A DNA stretch of 64,000 nt from Alteromonas sp. KC3 (GCF_016756315.1 NZ_AP024235.1:2914001-2978000); one strand, 5' to 3'. Positions 9,155 through 20,809 are shown, numbered from the stretch's first letter. Program-made: numbers and translations. Notes: generated by a model not told the origin, from the letters alone.

Positions 9155-9643
9155 ATGATAGAAATATCAACATTTGACGATAGCACTCAGCTTCGATTAT
9201 CACCAAACCGCTCCGCGACATGGAAACAGACCAAGCTACTAATGCTTGGCTTTACCTGCTTTGTTGTTTCTATCGCAGTAGCTTGGACGCTTGTAGGCGC
9301 ATGGGTCATTCTTCCTTTTGCGGGCCTCGAAGTGTTAGCACTGTCACTCATTATGTACTTAGTATCAAGAGCGACTTACCAGTGGGAAGAGGTTGTCATT
9401 AATAAAGACACGATAAGAATCATAAATTCAAAGGGCACGCAACTTGTGTTTCAGCGAGTTCAGACCTCTTTGTTTTTCATCGAAGATATTCACAACAGGC
9501 GTACACCCAAACTGGTCTTTTCCACAACCCAGGCGAAGTGTGAAATAGGTGCGTTTTTGAACGAAAAAGACAAATCACTATTACAGCATCACTTCTCTGA
9601 GGCAGGGATTATGGTGTGCAAAAACAAATGGTGGAATGGCTAA
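9155..9643 (+). CDS. DUF2244 family membrane protein
   Basis: A 162-residue inner-membrane protein. Residues about 9-26 (LRLSPNRSATWKQTKLLM) match the start of the DUF2244 family, followed by two closely spaced transmembrane helices (about 27-48 and 50-71) and a cytoplasmic beta-rich domain that ends in QHHFSEAGI. It resembles a bacterial PH-like membrane protein. The function of the family is unknown. It is divergent from the TauE gene. Confidence 0.8.
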   Translation: MIEISTFDDSTQLRLSPNRSATWKQTKLLMLGFTCFVVSIAVAWTLVGAWVILPFAGLEVLALSLIMYLVSRATYQWEEVVINKDTIRIINSKGTQLVFQRVQTSLFFIEDIHNRRTPKLVFSTTQAKCEIGAFLNEKDKSLLQHHFSEAGIMVCKNKWWNG

Positions 9644-9725
9644 GCGGGCATGCATGACACAAAATTAATGATCATTTCCTCGCCATTGAACTAAAAATGT
9701 AAGTGGGACTAATGAGGGCACAACC

Positions 9726-9971
9726 ATGAATTTATATATTGAATCGCTAGAAGGTGGTAACTATTTAGCATCTACCGGAATGGGCGCAACGCGTACTTTA
9801 GTGAGAGACAATAAAGCACAGCCAAAGACATTTCATTGTCTTAATGAAATTCGAGCGCATTTCGACAGCGAGTCATTCGATCATGTTTGGCTTCGCCAAA
9901 ATACACCTTACGAAGAAATGGTTGGTCAACACGAGCGGCCAAGTCCTTTGGACCTTGAAATTGAATGGTAG
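9726..9971 (+). CDS. Small hypothetical protein (DUF6482-like)
   Basis: An 81-residue soluble protein beginning MNLYIESLEGGNYLA and containing FDHVWLRQNTPYEEMV. The overall pattern (a short beta-hairpin start and a central alpha segment) matches what I recall of the DUF6482 family found in marine gammaproteobacteria, but I cannot confirm this. It lacks cysteines, a signal peptide and membrane segments. It follows the DUF2244 gene by 82 bases on the same strand. Confidence 0.65.
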   Translation: MNLYIESLEGGNYLASTGMGATRTLVRDNKAQPKTFHCLNEIRAHFDSESFDHVWLRQNTPYEEMVGQHERPSPLDLEIEW

Positions 9972-10130
9972 CAAATCTGCATTTACATTGACGTAATTTC
10001 ATTGCCAACAAAACTAATTTGCACGTTTATTGCGTATATCCTTAAGAAAGCAACAGTTTGGGCATGGCCATCGCATCAACAGAGCAAAATGCTATGCCAT
10101 AGACTTACTTCACATGCTAAGGAGAAATGC

Positions 10131-10703
10131 ATGAAAAATAGCAAGTTAGCAATAAAAACACTTTTCGTAGCAGCGGTTCTTACACTTGCTGCGTGTGCAT
10201 CTATGGGCAACGGCACTGTCGCAGAAAAACGACAAGCTATCCTTGATATGCAAGATAATGCGTTAGCGCGACTTTACACCGAAAAACCAGACACCCGCTC
10301 GCAGATTAGAGACGCAGCCGGTTATGCCGTTTTCACTAATGCCAACGTTAATGTCATTTTCTTTGCGGCAGGCACGGGATACGGCGTCGTTAATAATAAT
10401 ACAACGGGTGCCAAAACCTACATGAACATGGCAGAAGGTGGTGTAGGCCTTGGATTGGGTGCAAAAGATTATCGTATTGTAATGGTCTTCCACACTCCGC
10501 AGGCGATGCGTTATTTCATAGAAAATGGCTGGACAGTGGGCGGCAACGCTGACGCCGCAGCAAAGGCGGGTAACAAAGGTGCATCAGCGGAAGGTGAAGG
10601 CTACCTTGGCAATGTCACCGTTTACACCATGACCGAAAGCGGCCTTGCACTACAAGCAACGGTAAAAGGCACGAAATTTTGGGTAGATAAAGAACTAAAT
10701 TGA
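10131..10703 (+). CDS. SYLF-domain (YSC84-like) lipoprotein
   Basis: A 190-residue lipoprotein. The start is placed at 10131 because AAGGAG precedes it by 7 bases and the product begins with a signal peptide ending in LAAC, lipidated Cys22. An upstream in-frame ATG at 10002 would destroy the signal. The mature part is a SYLF/YSC84-type lipid-binding domain, recognisable by YAVFTNANVNVIFFAAGTGYG, the Gly-rich GEGGVGLGLGAKDYR-like segment and the final TKFWVDKELN. The family binds lipids or phosphoinositides in eukaryotes; the bacterial role is unclear. A terminator follows immediately. Confidence 0.87.
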   Translation: MKNSKLAIKTLFVAAVLTLAACASMGNGTVAEKRQAILDMQDNALARLYTEKPDTRSQIRDAAGYAVFTNANVNVIFFAAGTGYGVVNNNTTGAKTYMNMAEGGVGLGLGAKDYRIVMVFHTPQAMRYFIENGWTVGGNADAAAKAGNKGASAEGEGYLGNVTVYTMTESGLALQATVKGTKFWVDKELN

Positions 10704-10713
10704 TACTCACGAT

Positions 10714-10745
10714 AAATGGCGCTTATTTTTGCGCCATTTTTCTTT
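10714..10745 (+). terminator. Rho-independent terminator after the SYLF lipoprotein
   Basis: The stem AAATGGCGC (10714-10722) pairs with GCGCCATTT (10731-10739), with an 8-nt loop, and is followed by TTTCTTTT. Confidence 0.8.
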
Positions 10746-10801
10746 TGCATATCATTAGTTACTTGGGCATATTTTATACTACACGGCTAAAAGGACTTCG
10801 T

Positions 10802-11572
10802 ATGATAAGTGTAGTGTTCAATCAGAAAGGTGGTGTAGGCAAGTCAACGATTAGTACGAACTTGGCCGCACAAAGTGCCAAACTGGGTTACAAAACCCTA
10901 CTGGTAGACCTAGACGCCCAAGGCAATAGCACACACTATGTGGGGGTTGATGTCAGCGAAAACACGTTGACTGTCACGGATATGTTCAAGCAAGTCGTTG
11001 GTATTTTTAGAACACCTAAGAAACCAATAGAATTTGTTCACTCCTCGGCATTTGATAACTTGTACGTAATGCCCTCTTCACCCGCGCTGGCGGAAGTAGA
11101 GAGAGAGCTTGAAACACGCTACAAGATTTTTAAGCTTCGCGATGCACTTAAAGAATTGCGAAGCAAATTTGACTACATATTTATTGATACGCCGCCCAAT
11201 TTTAATTTTTACTCTAAAGCAGCACTAATTGCGGCGGATGGTTTCTGCGTCCCGTTTGATTGCGATGACTTTTCAGCACAAGCTATCCATCGCTTGCTAG
11301 AAAACGTGATGGAATTGAAAAGTGATCACAATCCAGAGCTTATATTTCAAGGTGTGATAATAAACCAATTCAACAGCCAAGCCAATTTGCCCACCCAGTT
11401 AGTTAACCAGTTAAAAGAGCAAGGTCTGCCGGTATTGGAAAATTACATAAGCGCGACTGTAAAAATAAAAGAGTCACATTCTAAACGCATTCCTCTGCCT
11501 TTATACTTGCCCAATCATAAGGTCAGTAATCAGATCGCCGCACTTTTTGAGGAGCTATATACCAGTCGCTAA
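10802..11572 (+). CDS. Orphan ParA/Soj-family ATPase
   Basis: A 256-residue P-loop ATPase with the deviant Walker A KGGVGKST (residues 9-16, with both Lys9 and Lys14), Walker A' LVDLDAQGNS and Walker B FIDTPP. The start at 10802 is chosen because the ORF upstream is an unrelated hydrophobic extension and homologues begin M-I-x-V-x-F-N-Q-K-G-G. ParA proteins position DNA, chemoreceptors or other cargo by nucleotide-dependent dimerisation on the nucleoid. No parB or origin-like sequence lies nearby, so this is not the chromosomal parAB pair. The cargo is unknown. A convergent small gene overlaps its stop codon by 4 bases. Confidence 0.88.
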   Translation: MISVVFNQKGGVGKSTISTNLAAQSAKLGYKTLLVDLDAQGNSTHYVGVDVSENTLTVTDMFKQVVGIFRTPKKPIEFVHSSAFDNLYVMPSSPALAEVERELETRYKIFKLRDALKELRSKFDYIFIDTPPNFNFYSKAALIAADGFCVPFDCDDFSAQAIHRLLENVMELKSDHNPELIFQGVIINQFNSQANLPTQLVNQLKEQGLPVLENYISATVKIKESHSKRIPLPLYLPNHKVSNQIAALFEELYTSR

Positions 11573-11814
11573 ACGTCAATATCGATATGTTTAAGCCCGC
11601 TACCGTCTTCGTTCTGCGAGCTTTCGCTGTCATACGATTTTTTAGAGGTTCTCTCTATGGCTTCAGCATGCTTCACATCTTGGGGTTGATCGCGATCTTC
11701 TTCTGAAAGATGGTCAGACTTTTTTGTTTTCTGCACTTTTTTCACGCGCTCATCAACTTCAACAGGCACCTTGGTGTTGCGCGGTAAAATTGGAAACAAA
11801 AGATCGTTACTCAT
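11569..11814 (-). CDS. Small charged hypothetical protein convergent to parA-like gene
   Basis: An 81-residue, strongly charged and probably disordered protein. It begins MSNDLLFPILPRNTKVPVEV, then has a Lys-rich segment (ERVKKVQKTKKS) and an acidic Ser/Asp-rich C-terminus ending HIDIDV. There is no signal peptide. Its 3' end overlaps the parA-like gene by 4 bases on the opposite strand. An ATTTAACG-type region precedes the start with an AGGAATG ribosome site. The function is unknown. Confidence 0.6.
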   Translation of the reverse strand: MSNDLLFPILPRNTKVPVEVDERVKKVQKTKKSDHLSEEDRDQPQDVKHAEAIERTSKKSYDSESSQNEDGSGLKHIDIDV

Positions 11815-12031
11815 ACATTCCTCAACGTTAAATGGGACCTTTTAACCTAATCTTTATATCTGCTGAATAGCTCAAAAACATTAGAATCACAATCATTCAT
11901 ATCGAAAAGTTTTACTATATATACTTTTATTTAGACCCATTGACTAAAAAGAGTTCACTTTAGCCTTGCAAATCGTATGTCAAAACGATAATGTTTCAGC
12001 CGTTCAGAATTAGGAAGTAATTTTTTTAGAA

Positions 12032-12076
12032 ATGATTAACTGCGCAGCGATTCATCACCATCACCACAAAGCATAA
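12032..12076 (+). CDS. hisL: Histidine operon leader peptide
   Basis: A 14-codon reading frame, MINCAAIHHHHHKA, contains five consecutive His codons (CAT CAC CAT CAC CAC, 12053-12067). It is followed by the hairpins of an attenuator and then hisG. Ribosome stalling at these codons when charged His-tRNA is scarce would favour the antiterminator form, as in enterobacterial his operons. An AGGAAG sequence (12012-12017) lies 14 bases upstream of the ATG and is a loosely spaced ribosome site. Confidence 0.92.
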   Translation: MINCAAIHHHHHKA

Positions 12077-12091
12077 CCTTTCAGGTTCGTG

Positions 12092-12171
12092 CTGGAAGGT
12101 CTATGACTCCTTCCAGTGGCGCAGATAGAACAAATTCTCGACCCTCGGAAGGAAACTTCCGAGGGTTTTTT
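12092..12171 (+). promoter_or_regulatory. his operon transcription attenuator
   Basis: Three mutually exclusive pairings are visible. The pause hairpin joins CTGGAAGG (12092-12099) to CCTTCCAG (12109-12116). The antiterminator joins TCCTTCC (12108-12114) to GGAAGGA (12147-12153). The terminator is a perfect 10-bp stem, CCCTCGGAAG (12142-12151) with CTTCCGAGGG (12156-12165), a GAAA tetraloop and six T residues (12166-12171). Only the pairing choices are read from sequence; His control is inferred from the leader peptide. Confidence 0.92.
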
Positions 12172-12221
12172 CGTTTAAGGCGCAATCAAAAGTTTAAATA
12201 CAACGTGTAAGGAACGTTTCA

Positions 12222-13124
12222 ATGAGTAACAGCAAAAGACTTCGAATTGCCGTACAGAAATCAGGCCGTTTAAGCGATGACAGCATCGCTTTACTGAAAG
12301 CTATTGGCATCAAATTAAACATTCGTGATCGCCTGCTGATTGCGCATTCAACGAACCAGCCTATCGATTTACTTCGCGTGCGTGACGACGATATTCCAGG
12401 CCTTGTTATGGATGGCGTTGTTGACCTTGGTTTTATCGGCGAAAACGAGCTTGAAGAAAAAATGCTCGAACGTAAAGCAGCCGGCAAGCCATTTGAGTAT
12501 GAAGTACTACGTCGCTTAGATTACGGCGGCTGCCGACTATCAATTGCGGTACCTAATGAAATGGAATATGAAGGCATTCAGTCTTTAGAGGGCAAAAAAG
12601 TGGCCACCACCTACCCTTACCTACTTGAGCGCTATTTCAAAGATCAGGGTATTAATGCCAAAGCCGTCATGCTTCAAGGTTCTGTAGAAGTTGCTCCGCG
12701 TGCTGGTGTAGCTGACGCTATCTGTGACTTGGTATCAACAGGCGCAACGCTAGAAGCGAACGGCCTTGTTGAGAAAGACGTTATTTTCCGCAGTAAAGCA
12801 GTATTAATTAAACGCGCTGACGGCGAACTAAGCGACGAAAAAGAAACGCTGGTTAATCGGTTAATGCCGCGTGTTGACGGTGTATTGCTAGCAAAAGAAA
12901 GCAAGTACATCATGCTACACGCACCAAAAGCCTATTTGGAGCAGGTAAAAAGCTTACTTCCAGGAGCTGAAAACCCAACCGTATTACCTCTTGCTGGAAA
13001 TGACGAACAAGTGGCTATCCACGTGGTGTCTACAGAAACGTTATTCTGGGAAACCATGGAAAAGCTTAAGTCCCTTGGTTGTAGCTCGATTCTTGTAATG
13101 CCAATCGAAAAAATGATGGGCTAA
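12222..13124 (+). CDS. hisG: ATP phosphoribosyltransferase HisG (long form)
   Basis: HisG catalyses the first step of histidine synthesis, joining ATP and PRPP to give phosphoribosyl-ATP. The 300-residue length identifies the long hexameric form with its own C-terminal ACT-like regulatory domain (residues about 225-300), so no HisZ is needed. The PRPP-binding loop region reads [16 protein letters not shown] (about 167-182). AAGGAACG precedes the start. It is the first structural gene after the attenuator and is followed by hisD after 13 bases. Confidence 0.97.
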   Translation: MSNSKRLRIAVQKSGRLSDDSIALLKAIGIKLNIRDRLLIAHSTNQPIDLLRVRDDDIPGLVMDGVVDLGFIGENELEEKMLERKAAGKPFEYEVLRRLDYGGCRLSIAVPNEMEYEGIQSLEGKKVATTYPYLLERYFKDQGINAKAVMLQGSVEVAPRAGVADAICDLVSTGATLEANGLVEKDVIFRSKAVLIKRADGELSDEKETLVNRLMPRVDGVLLAKESKYIMLHAPKAYLEQVKSLLPGAENPTVLPLAGNDEQVAIHVVSTETLFWETMEKLKSLGCSSILVMPIEKMMG

Positions 13125-13137
13125 AAGGCAGGCAATT

Positions 13138-14442
13138 ATGATTACTTGGTCATCTCTTTCAGCAAATGAGAAAAAACAGGCGCTAGCCCGCCCGGCTATG
13201 GCCAATAGCCAACAGTTAAAGCAAACCGTGGGCGACATCATCGCCCGCGTTGAAGCAGAAGGCGATGCAGCTGTACTTGATTACACGCGCAAATTTGACT
13301 GCCCAGAACTCACCAGCTTGGTGCTTTCGCAAGATAATATTGATGCCCTTGCTGCTAAGGTGACACCTGAGGTAGCAGGCGCCATCGACACAGCGTTTAA
13401 CAACATAAAAACGTTTCACGAAGCACAGATGCCAAGTGACATCGCATTAACCACGACACCAGGCGTTAAATGCGAGCTTCGCTTTACGGCTCTTGATGCC
13501 GTAGGACTTTATATTCCAGGCGGAAGCGCGCCATTACCGTCTACAGTATTAATGCTAGGCGTGCCTGCATTGGTGGCGGGTTGTGAAAATAAACTGCTGT
13601 GCACTCCGCCAAACAAAGAGCAGCTTATCGCGCCTGAAATTGCTTATGCGGCAAGAAAGTGCGGTATTGACAAGATATTTTTGTGTGGTGGCGCTCAGGC
13701 CGTTGCCGCTATGGCTCTTGGTACAGAGACCATTCCTCAGGTCGATAAGATTTTTGGCCCTGGTAATAGCTTTGTAACAGAAGCTAAACAACAAGTAAGC
13801 CAGCGCGCTGATGGTGCCGCTATTGATATGCCGGCGGGCCCATCAGAAGTGCTGGTACTTGCTGACGACAACGCAAACCCAGAATTTGTGGCAGCTGATC
13901 TGCTCTCTCAAGCTGAGCATGGTCCAGACTCACAAGCGATTTTGGTATCAAACAGTGCCAAGCTTATTGAAGAAGCCAAAGCTGCCGTTGAACGTCAATT
14001 GTCAACGCTCTCACGAGCAGAGATTGCACGCCCAGCTATGCAAAATGCGCGTTATATATTAGCCGACTCTGTTGAACAAGCCATTGAAGCAAGTAACGCT
14101 TATGCCGCTGAGCACTTGATTGTGCAGATAGAAAACGCTCGCGATTATTTGCCCAAAATCAAATACGCAGGTTCTATTTTCTTAGGTCCTTGGTCACCTG
14201 AATCTGCCGGCGATTATGCATCAGGTACAAACCACGTGCTGCCCACCTACGGCTATGCGAAGAATTATTCTAGCCTAGGCCTTTTGGACTTTATGCGCCG
14301 TTACACAATTCAAGAGCTAAGTGCAGATGGTATGCGTAATTTAGGCCCTGCGATCATGGCACTCGCTGCAGCAGAAGGCTTAGACGCACACGAACAGGCC
14401 GTTGCACTTCGAATGCAAGCGCTTAAGCAAGGAGACGCCTAA
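13138..14442 (+). CDS. hisD: Histidinol dehydrogenase HisD
   Basis: HisD oxidises L-histidinol to L-histidine in two NAD-dependent steps and is a zinc enzyme. The 434-residue protein contains the family motifs IPGGSAPLPSTVLM, the FGPGNSFVTEAK segment, DMPAGPSEVLV, and the zinc and catalytic region LLSQAEHGPDSQ with the conserved His. The length is normal (E. coli 434). The stop overlaps the hisC start by one base, which indicates translational coupling. Confidence 0.97.
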   Translation: MITWSSLSANEKKQALARPAMANSQQLKQTVGDIIARVEAEGDAAVLDYTRKFDCPELTSLVLSQDNIDALAAKVTPEVAGAIDTAFNNIKTFHEAQMPSDIALTTTPGVKCELRFTALDAVGLYIPGGSAPLPSTVLMLGVPALVAGCENKLLCTPPNKEQLIAPEIAYAARKCGIDKIFLCGGAQAVAAMALGTETIPQVDKIFGPGNSFVTEAKQQVSQRADGAAIDMPAGPSEVLVLADDNANPEFVAADLLSQAEHGPDSQAILVSNSAKLIEEAKAAVERQLSTLSRAEIARPAMQNARYILADSVEQAIEASNAYAAEHLIVQIENARDYLPKIKYAGSIFLGPWSPESAGDYASGTNHVLPTYGYAKNYSSLGLLDFMRRYTIQELSADGMRNLGPAIMALAAAEGLDAHEQAVALRMQALKQGDA

Positions 14443-15521
14443 TGTCGACGCTTATCGATAACCTTATTAACGACAACTTGGTGCCTTTAAAGCCCTATGA
14501 GTCGGCACGTCGCTTGTTCTCTGGTGGTCAAGACTGGCTTAATGCCAACGAGTCACCCTATGCAAACGATTACAGTGTGCATAGCAGTAACTTTAACCGT
14601 TATCCATCGTGTCAGCCTGAAGCGGTAGTCAATGGCTACGCAAGCTATGCTGGGCTTGATAAGTCACAACTTATTGTTACCCGCGGCGCTGATGAAGGGA
14701 TTGAACTGCTAATTCGTACCTTCTGTACGCCGGGTAAAGATAACATTCTTATCTGCCCGCCAACCTATGGCATGTATGCAATCAGTGCTGAAACCTGTGA
14801 TATCGGCATCAAAAAAGTACCGCTTAATGACGACTTTAGCCTTAACGTAAATGCAGTTTGCGCTGAAGAAGACGTTAACGTTATTTTTATCTGCGCGCCC
14901 AATAATCCAACCGGTACGCCTGTTGCTCGCGAAGACATTAAAGCCGTGCTCAATCATTTTGCCGATAAAGCATTGGTTGTGGTGGATGAAGCATACATTG
15001 AGTTCGATGCAGATAATACGTGGGCAAATGAAATAAACAATTACCCGAACCTAGTAGTGCTTCGCACGCTGTCTAAAGCATTTGCATTAGCTGGCCTTCG
15101 CTGCGGATTTACGCTTGCCCAAGCACCGGTTATTCAAGCGCTTTTAAAGGTAATTGCACCCTACCCTATTCCAGAGCCAGTCGCGCAAATTGCCGCCCAA
15201 GCGCTTTCAAAAGAATCACTAGCGTTACTTGAACTTCAAGTCGCTACTATTAATCGTGAAAAAGAAGCGCTAGCAGAAGCACTTCAAGCTGTAGATGGCA
15301 TTGAATTGGTAGGTGATAGAAGAGCGAATTTCATTTTGTTCCGCTATGAAAAGGCGCCGGCTTTAATGCAATACCTAGTAAGCCAAGGCATGCTGATTCG
15401 CGACCAATCAAAACAGCTTAACTTACAAAACTGTTTACGCGTAAGCATCGGCACTGAAGAGCAAAACCAGCGTTTAATGCAGCTAATTAACGAATTTAAA
15501 AATAATGAGGACGCGGCATGA
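14442..15521 (+). CDS. hisC: Histidinol-phosphate aminotransferase HisC
   Basis: HisC is a PLP enzyme of fold type I that transfers the amino group of glutamate to imidazole acetol phosphate. The 359-residue sequence has the substrate motif [27 protein letters not shown] and the PLP-lysine segment [15 protein letters not shown]. Homologues in E. coli are 356 residues. Its start overlaps hisD by one base and its end overlaps hisB by four. Confidence 0.96.
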   Translation: MSTLIDNLINDNLVPLKPYESARRLFSGGQDWLNANESPYANDYSVHSSNFNRYPSCQPEAVVNGYASYAGLDKSQLIVTRGADEGIELLIRTFCTPGKDNILICPPTYGMYAISAETCDIGIKKVPLNDDFSLNVNAVCAEEDVNVIFICAPNNPTGTPVAREDIKAVLNHFADKALVVVDEAYIEFDADNTWANEINNYPNLVVLRTLSKAFALAGLRCGFTLAQAPVIQALLKVIAPYPIPEPVAQIAAQALSKESLALLELQVATINREKEALAEALQAVDGIELVGDRRANFILFRYEKAPALMQYLVSQGMLIRDQSKQLNLQNCLRVSIGTEEQNQRLMQLINEFKNNEDAA

Positions 15522-16587
15522 GTCAGCAAGCCATTTTATTTATAGACCGCGACGGCACACTTGTTGAAGAGCCGCCAGTAGATAAGCAGTTAGATAGTTT
15601 AGAAAAGCTTGTTTTCGAACCAAACGTTATTCCTGTGCTGCTTAAGCTTAAAGCAGCTGGGTTTAAACTTGTGATGGTAAGTAATCAAGACGGGTTGGGC
15701 ACAGACAGCTTCCCACAGGAAGATTTCGACAAGCCTCACAACGCCATGATGGCCGTATTTGAAAGCCAAGGCGTCGTGTTTGACGACGTGTTAATTTGCC
15801 CGCATTTTGACGAAGACAACTGCACATGCCGCAAGCCGAAGCTCGGCCTAGTGCAAGAATACTTGCAACAGGGCAAGGTGGATTTCACTCGTTCATTTGT
15901 GATTGGTGACAGAATTACCGACGTTCAGCTTGCCGAAAACATGGGTATTCGCAGCTTCCAGTACAACCGTGAGAGCTTGAACTGGAACGATATTCAGAAA
16001 AGTTTGCTTGCGTCTTCACGCATTGCAGAGGTCGTGCGTACCACCTCTGAAACCGATATTCGCGTTCGCGTAGATTTGGACTCGCAAGCTAAGTCGACAA
16101 TTCAAACCGGCATGGGCTTTTTTGACCACATGCTTGACCAAATTGCTACCCACGGTGGTTTCGAGTTAAATCTGACTACTAATGGCGATTTGCACATTGA
16201 TGACCACCACAGCGTAGAAGATACCGCGCTTGCACTAGGTGAGGCGCTAAAAAAAGCTTTGGGCGACAAACGAGGTATTGGTCGCTTTGGATTTGCTCTG
16301 CCAATGGATGAGTGTCGTGCGGAATGTATCATGGATATTTCTAACCGCCCTCACCTTAAATTCGATGCTGAATTTAGCCGCGACCAAGTAGGCGAAATGG
16401 CCACAGAAATGGTGCCTCACTTCTTCTACTCGCTTGCGCAAAGCATGGGGTTATCGCTGCATCTTTCCACCAGCGAAGGCAATGCACACCACCAGGTAGA
16501 AAGCTTATTTAAAGTATTTGGCCGCGCACTTCGTCAAGCTATTACACGCCAAGGCGATGCACTACCAAGCAGTAAAGGAGCACTGTA

Positions 16588-16588
<1 letters not shown>
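15518..16588 (+). CDS. hisB: Bifunctional histidinol-phosphatase/imidazoleglycerol-phosphate dehydratase HisB
   Basis: This fused enzyme carries two steps. Residues 1 to about 165 form a HAD phosphatase with the nucleophile motif DRDGT (Asp10, Asp12) and the zinc-loop cysteines in [14 protein letters not shown]. Residues about 167-356 form the dehydratase with the metal-binding repeats [10 protein letters not shown] and [10 protein letters not shown]. The fusion is typical of gammaproteobacteria. The gene is embedded in the operon with 4- and 1-base overlaps on either side. Confidence 0.97.
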
Positions 16589-18744
<2,156 letters not shown>

Positions 18745-18748
<4 letters not shown>

Positions 18749-19362
18749 TCATTACTGATGACAATAGCAATAAGCTAGCGTGGGACAAAATGGATAACCT
18801 GTTGCCTGCCATTGTGCAAGACGCACTATCAGGCAAGGTATTGATGCAGGGTTATATGGACCAAGACGCCCTAGCAAAAACCCTTGAGACAGGTAAAGTG
18901 ACCTTTTTCAGCCGCTCAAAGCAGCGCCTTTGGACAAAGGGTGAAACGTCAGGTAACACGCTAGATTTAGTGAGCGTTGCCTGCGACTGCGACCAAGATT
19001 CACTGTTGGTACTTGCTAACCCTAATGGCCCAACATGCCACACTGGCGTTGAAAGCTGCTGGTTTGACGGGAACACTCCGGCATTTACCTTTCTTGCAGA
19101 CTTAGAGCGAGTATTGGCTGCCCGCAAAGATGCCGACCCCAAAAGCAGCTACACCGCAAGCCTATACAACAAAGGCATTAAGCGAATAGCACAGAAAGTG
19201 GGTGAAGAAGGCGTCGAAACCGCATTGGCTGCCACCGTACACGACAAAGAAGAACTGAAAAACGAAGCCGCCGATTTGCTGTATCACCTAACCGTGCTAC
19301 TTCAAGCTAGCGATATGTCGCTAAACGATGCACTTAATGTGCTTCGCGAGCGTCATAAATAA
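18745..19362 (+). CDS. hisI: Bifunctional phosphoribosyl-AMP cyclohydrolase/phosphoribosyl-ATP pyrophosphatase HisIE
   Basis: This fused enzyme carries the second and third steps of the pathway. Residues 1 to about 115 are the HisI cyclohydrolase with metal-binding ACDCDQDS and the zinc motif TCHTGVESC. Residues about 120-205 are the HisE pyrophosphohydrolase with [13 protein letters not shown] and [10 protein letters not shown]. Length is 205 residues (E. coli 203). It is the last gene of the operon and overlaps hisF by four bases. Confidence 0.97.
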
Positions 19363-19372
19363 AGGCTTAACC

Positions 19373-19433
19373 TAGCACAACCTTGTACAGCCATATGGTA
19401 AGCATATACGATGGCCTTTACAGGGTTGTGCTA
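19373..19433. other. Long imperfect hairpin after hisI
   Basis: TAGCACAACCTTGTA (19373-19387) pairs with TACAGGGTTGTGCTA (19419-19433) with a single G-T wobble, and an inner GCCAT/ATGGC (19390-19394 and 19411-19415) extends the structure. No T-tract follows on the plus strand, so it is not a classical terminator. It could be a processing or 3'-stabilising element of the his mRNA, or a palindromic repeat unit. Confidence 0.6.
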
Positions 19434-19451
19434 ACAACGTTACCCGCAGCA

Positions 19452-19625
19452 TTATTTAAACGCACTCCACATAGATAAGTTTAGCTTATTTCCAATATGA
19501 GCTAAATAATCACTCATACGCTGTCTAACTTTAATTCTTTGCGCGCTCACAAGCGCAATAAAACGCTTAGCACCTTTAAACCCGCCTACCTTCCTTTTCA
19601 TACCACTCAGCACACTAGTTAACAT
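19452..19625 (-). CDS. DUF1127-like small basic protein
   Basis: A 57-residue basic protein (MLTSVLSGMKRKVGG...). Its C-terminal half, RIKVRQRMSDYLAHIGNKLN, resembles the DUF1127/YjiS pattern of an Arg-rich helix, then L-x2-x-IG. The start at 19625 is supported by AGGTAGG upstream; an in-frame ATG at 19652 would add nine residues. It is transcribed divergently from the adjacent LysR gene, an arrangement common for DUF1127 genes and their regulators. The assignment to the family is tentative. Some DUF1127 proteins elsewhere are RNA-binding. Confidence 0.5.
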   Translation of the reverse strand: MLTSVLSGMKRKVGGFKGAKRFIALVSAQRIKVRQRMSDYLAHIGNKLNLSMWSAFK

Positions 19626-19739
19626 TGTCACACCTACCTTTTGCCTGTTCATCGAGTGCTCAGCATCCTTGATTTGTCTTTACTTCACCAACGATAAAAC
19701 CTAACCTTTTATATAAGATTAACTTATATAAAAACTCAT

Positions 19740-20666
19740 ATGGACAAACGTCTACGATGGTTAAACAATTTACTGTGCTTTGAAGTAGCAGCGCGGCATC
19801 AAAGTTACAGTAAAGCCGCTGAAGAACTCTTTGTCTCTCAAGCCGCAGTAAGTCAACAAATGCGCTTGCTCGAGGAAAATATTGGCGCGGCTTTATTTAG
19901 ACGACAAGGACGAAAAATGGTACTTACCTCACAAGGTAAGACATTACTTCACGCCTGTCAGGCGGGCTTTTCAGAAATTGTTAATGGGTTAAACCAAGTT
20001 CAGGAAGAGCCTATTCAAGGGAGCCTGACCATAAGCTCAACACAAGCCTATTGCGCGTTGTGGTTACTGCCTAATCTTTACGACTTTTTTAACATTCACC
20101 CCGAAATTAACATCAACGTGCAAGCGTCAAATCTATGTGAAGACTTACATGAAGGTAACGTCGATGTCGCCATTCGATTTAGCACTTCTACTTCGGCACT
20201 TCAGAAAGAAGGGTTAATTGTTGAGAAAATTGGTGAGAATGGCGTCGTTCCAGTTTGCTCTCCGTCATTTGCAAAAGACAAGCAAATACATAGCACTGAA
20301 GACTTAGTAAAAACGCGTTTGCTGGCGTTGCCCATGAGTGACAAGGTAAATTGGGAGACGTATTTTGAACACGTTCAAGTAGATACAATGAACAAGCCTC
20401 TCAACAAAACCGAGGTCTCTTCAAGTGATCTGGCGCTGAGTGCAGCACTGTCGAGCCAAGGCGTTATGTTGGCTTCTGATATGATGATTGGGCAATACAT
20501 CAAGTCTGGCCAACTTATTGTGCCTGTCGATATACCTCACCCGGTCAGGTGGAAATCACACATCATTTATCTTGAACACTCTTCTAAGCACAAACGCATA
20601 ACGCTTTTCTGCAATTGGCTAAAAAGGAAGATGTGGCAACACGAAATGGGCCTACCTGCCCATTGA
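19740..20666 (+). CDS. LysR-family transcriptional regulator (GcvA-like)
   Basis: A 308-residue LysR regulator. The N-terminal winged helix-turn-helix spans residues about 6-65 (FEVAARHQSYSKAAEELFVSQAAVSQQMRLLE, broken here by description) and the periplasmic-binding-like effector domain covers about 90-300. The linker and effector region resemble the GcvA subgroup. It is divergent from the DUF1127-like gene at 19452-19625, which is the obvious candidate target. The ligand cannot be predicted. Confidence 0.88.
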   Translation: MDKRLRWLNNLLCFEVAARHQSYSKAAEELFVSQAAVSQQMRLLEENIGAALFRRQGRKMVLTSQGKTLLHACQAGFSEIVNGLNQVQEEPIQGSLTISSTQAYCALWLLPNLYDFFNIHPEININVQASNLCEDLHEGNVDVAIRFSTSTSALQKEGLIVEKIGENGVVPVCSPSFAKDKQIHSTEDLVKTRLLALPMSDKVNWETYFEHVQVDTMNKPLNKTEVSSSDLALSAALSSQGVMLASDMMIGQYIKSGQLIVPVDIPHPVRWKSHIIYLEHSSKHKRITLFCNWLKRKMWQHEMGLPAH

Positions 20667-20809
20667 AGGAACAGCGTGTTGCCCTTTGCAATACGTTTTT
20701 GCAGTGGTCAACACGCTCTGGCTAAGCAAAGGCTTGCAACTTCAATTAAACGTGCACAATTGCGACATGTGCTAAAGTGCAGTTATTGAGCAAGCCCTTA
20801 TATGCTCTT

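Noticed and set aside
10802..11572. A plasmid or chromosomal partition locus
   Set aside because: ParA-like ATPase alone, without parB, parS-like repeats or replication genes nearby.
11961..11992. A promoter for the his operon (TTGCAA with GATAAT)
   Set aside because: The -10 is good but the spacer is only 15 bases. The true promoter cannot be fixed from sequence alone.
20673..20717. Inverted repeat AGCGTGTTG/CAACACGCT after the LysR gene
   Set aside because: The loop is 27 bases and no T-tract follows; too weak to call a terminator.
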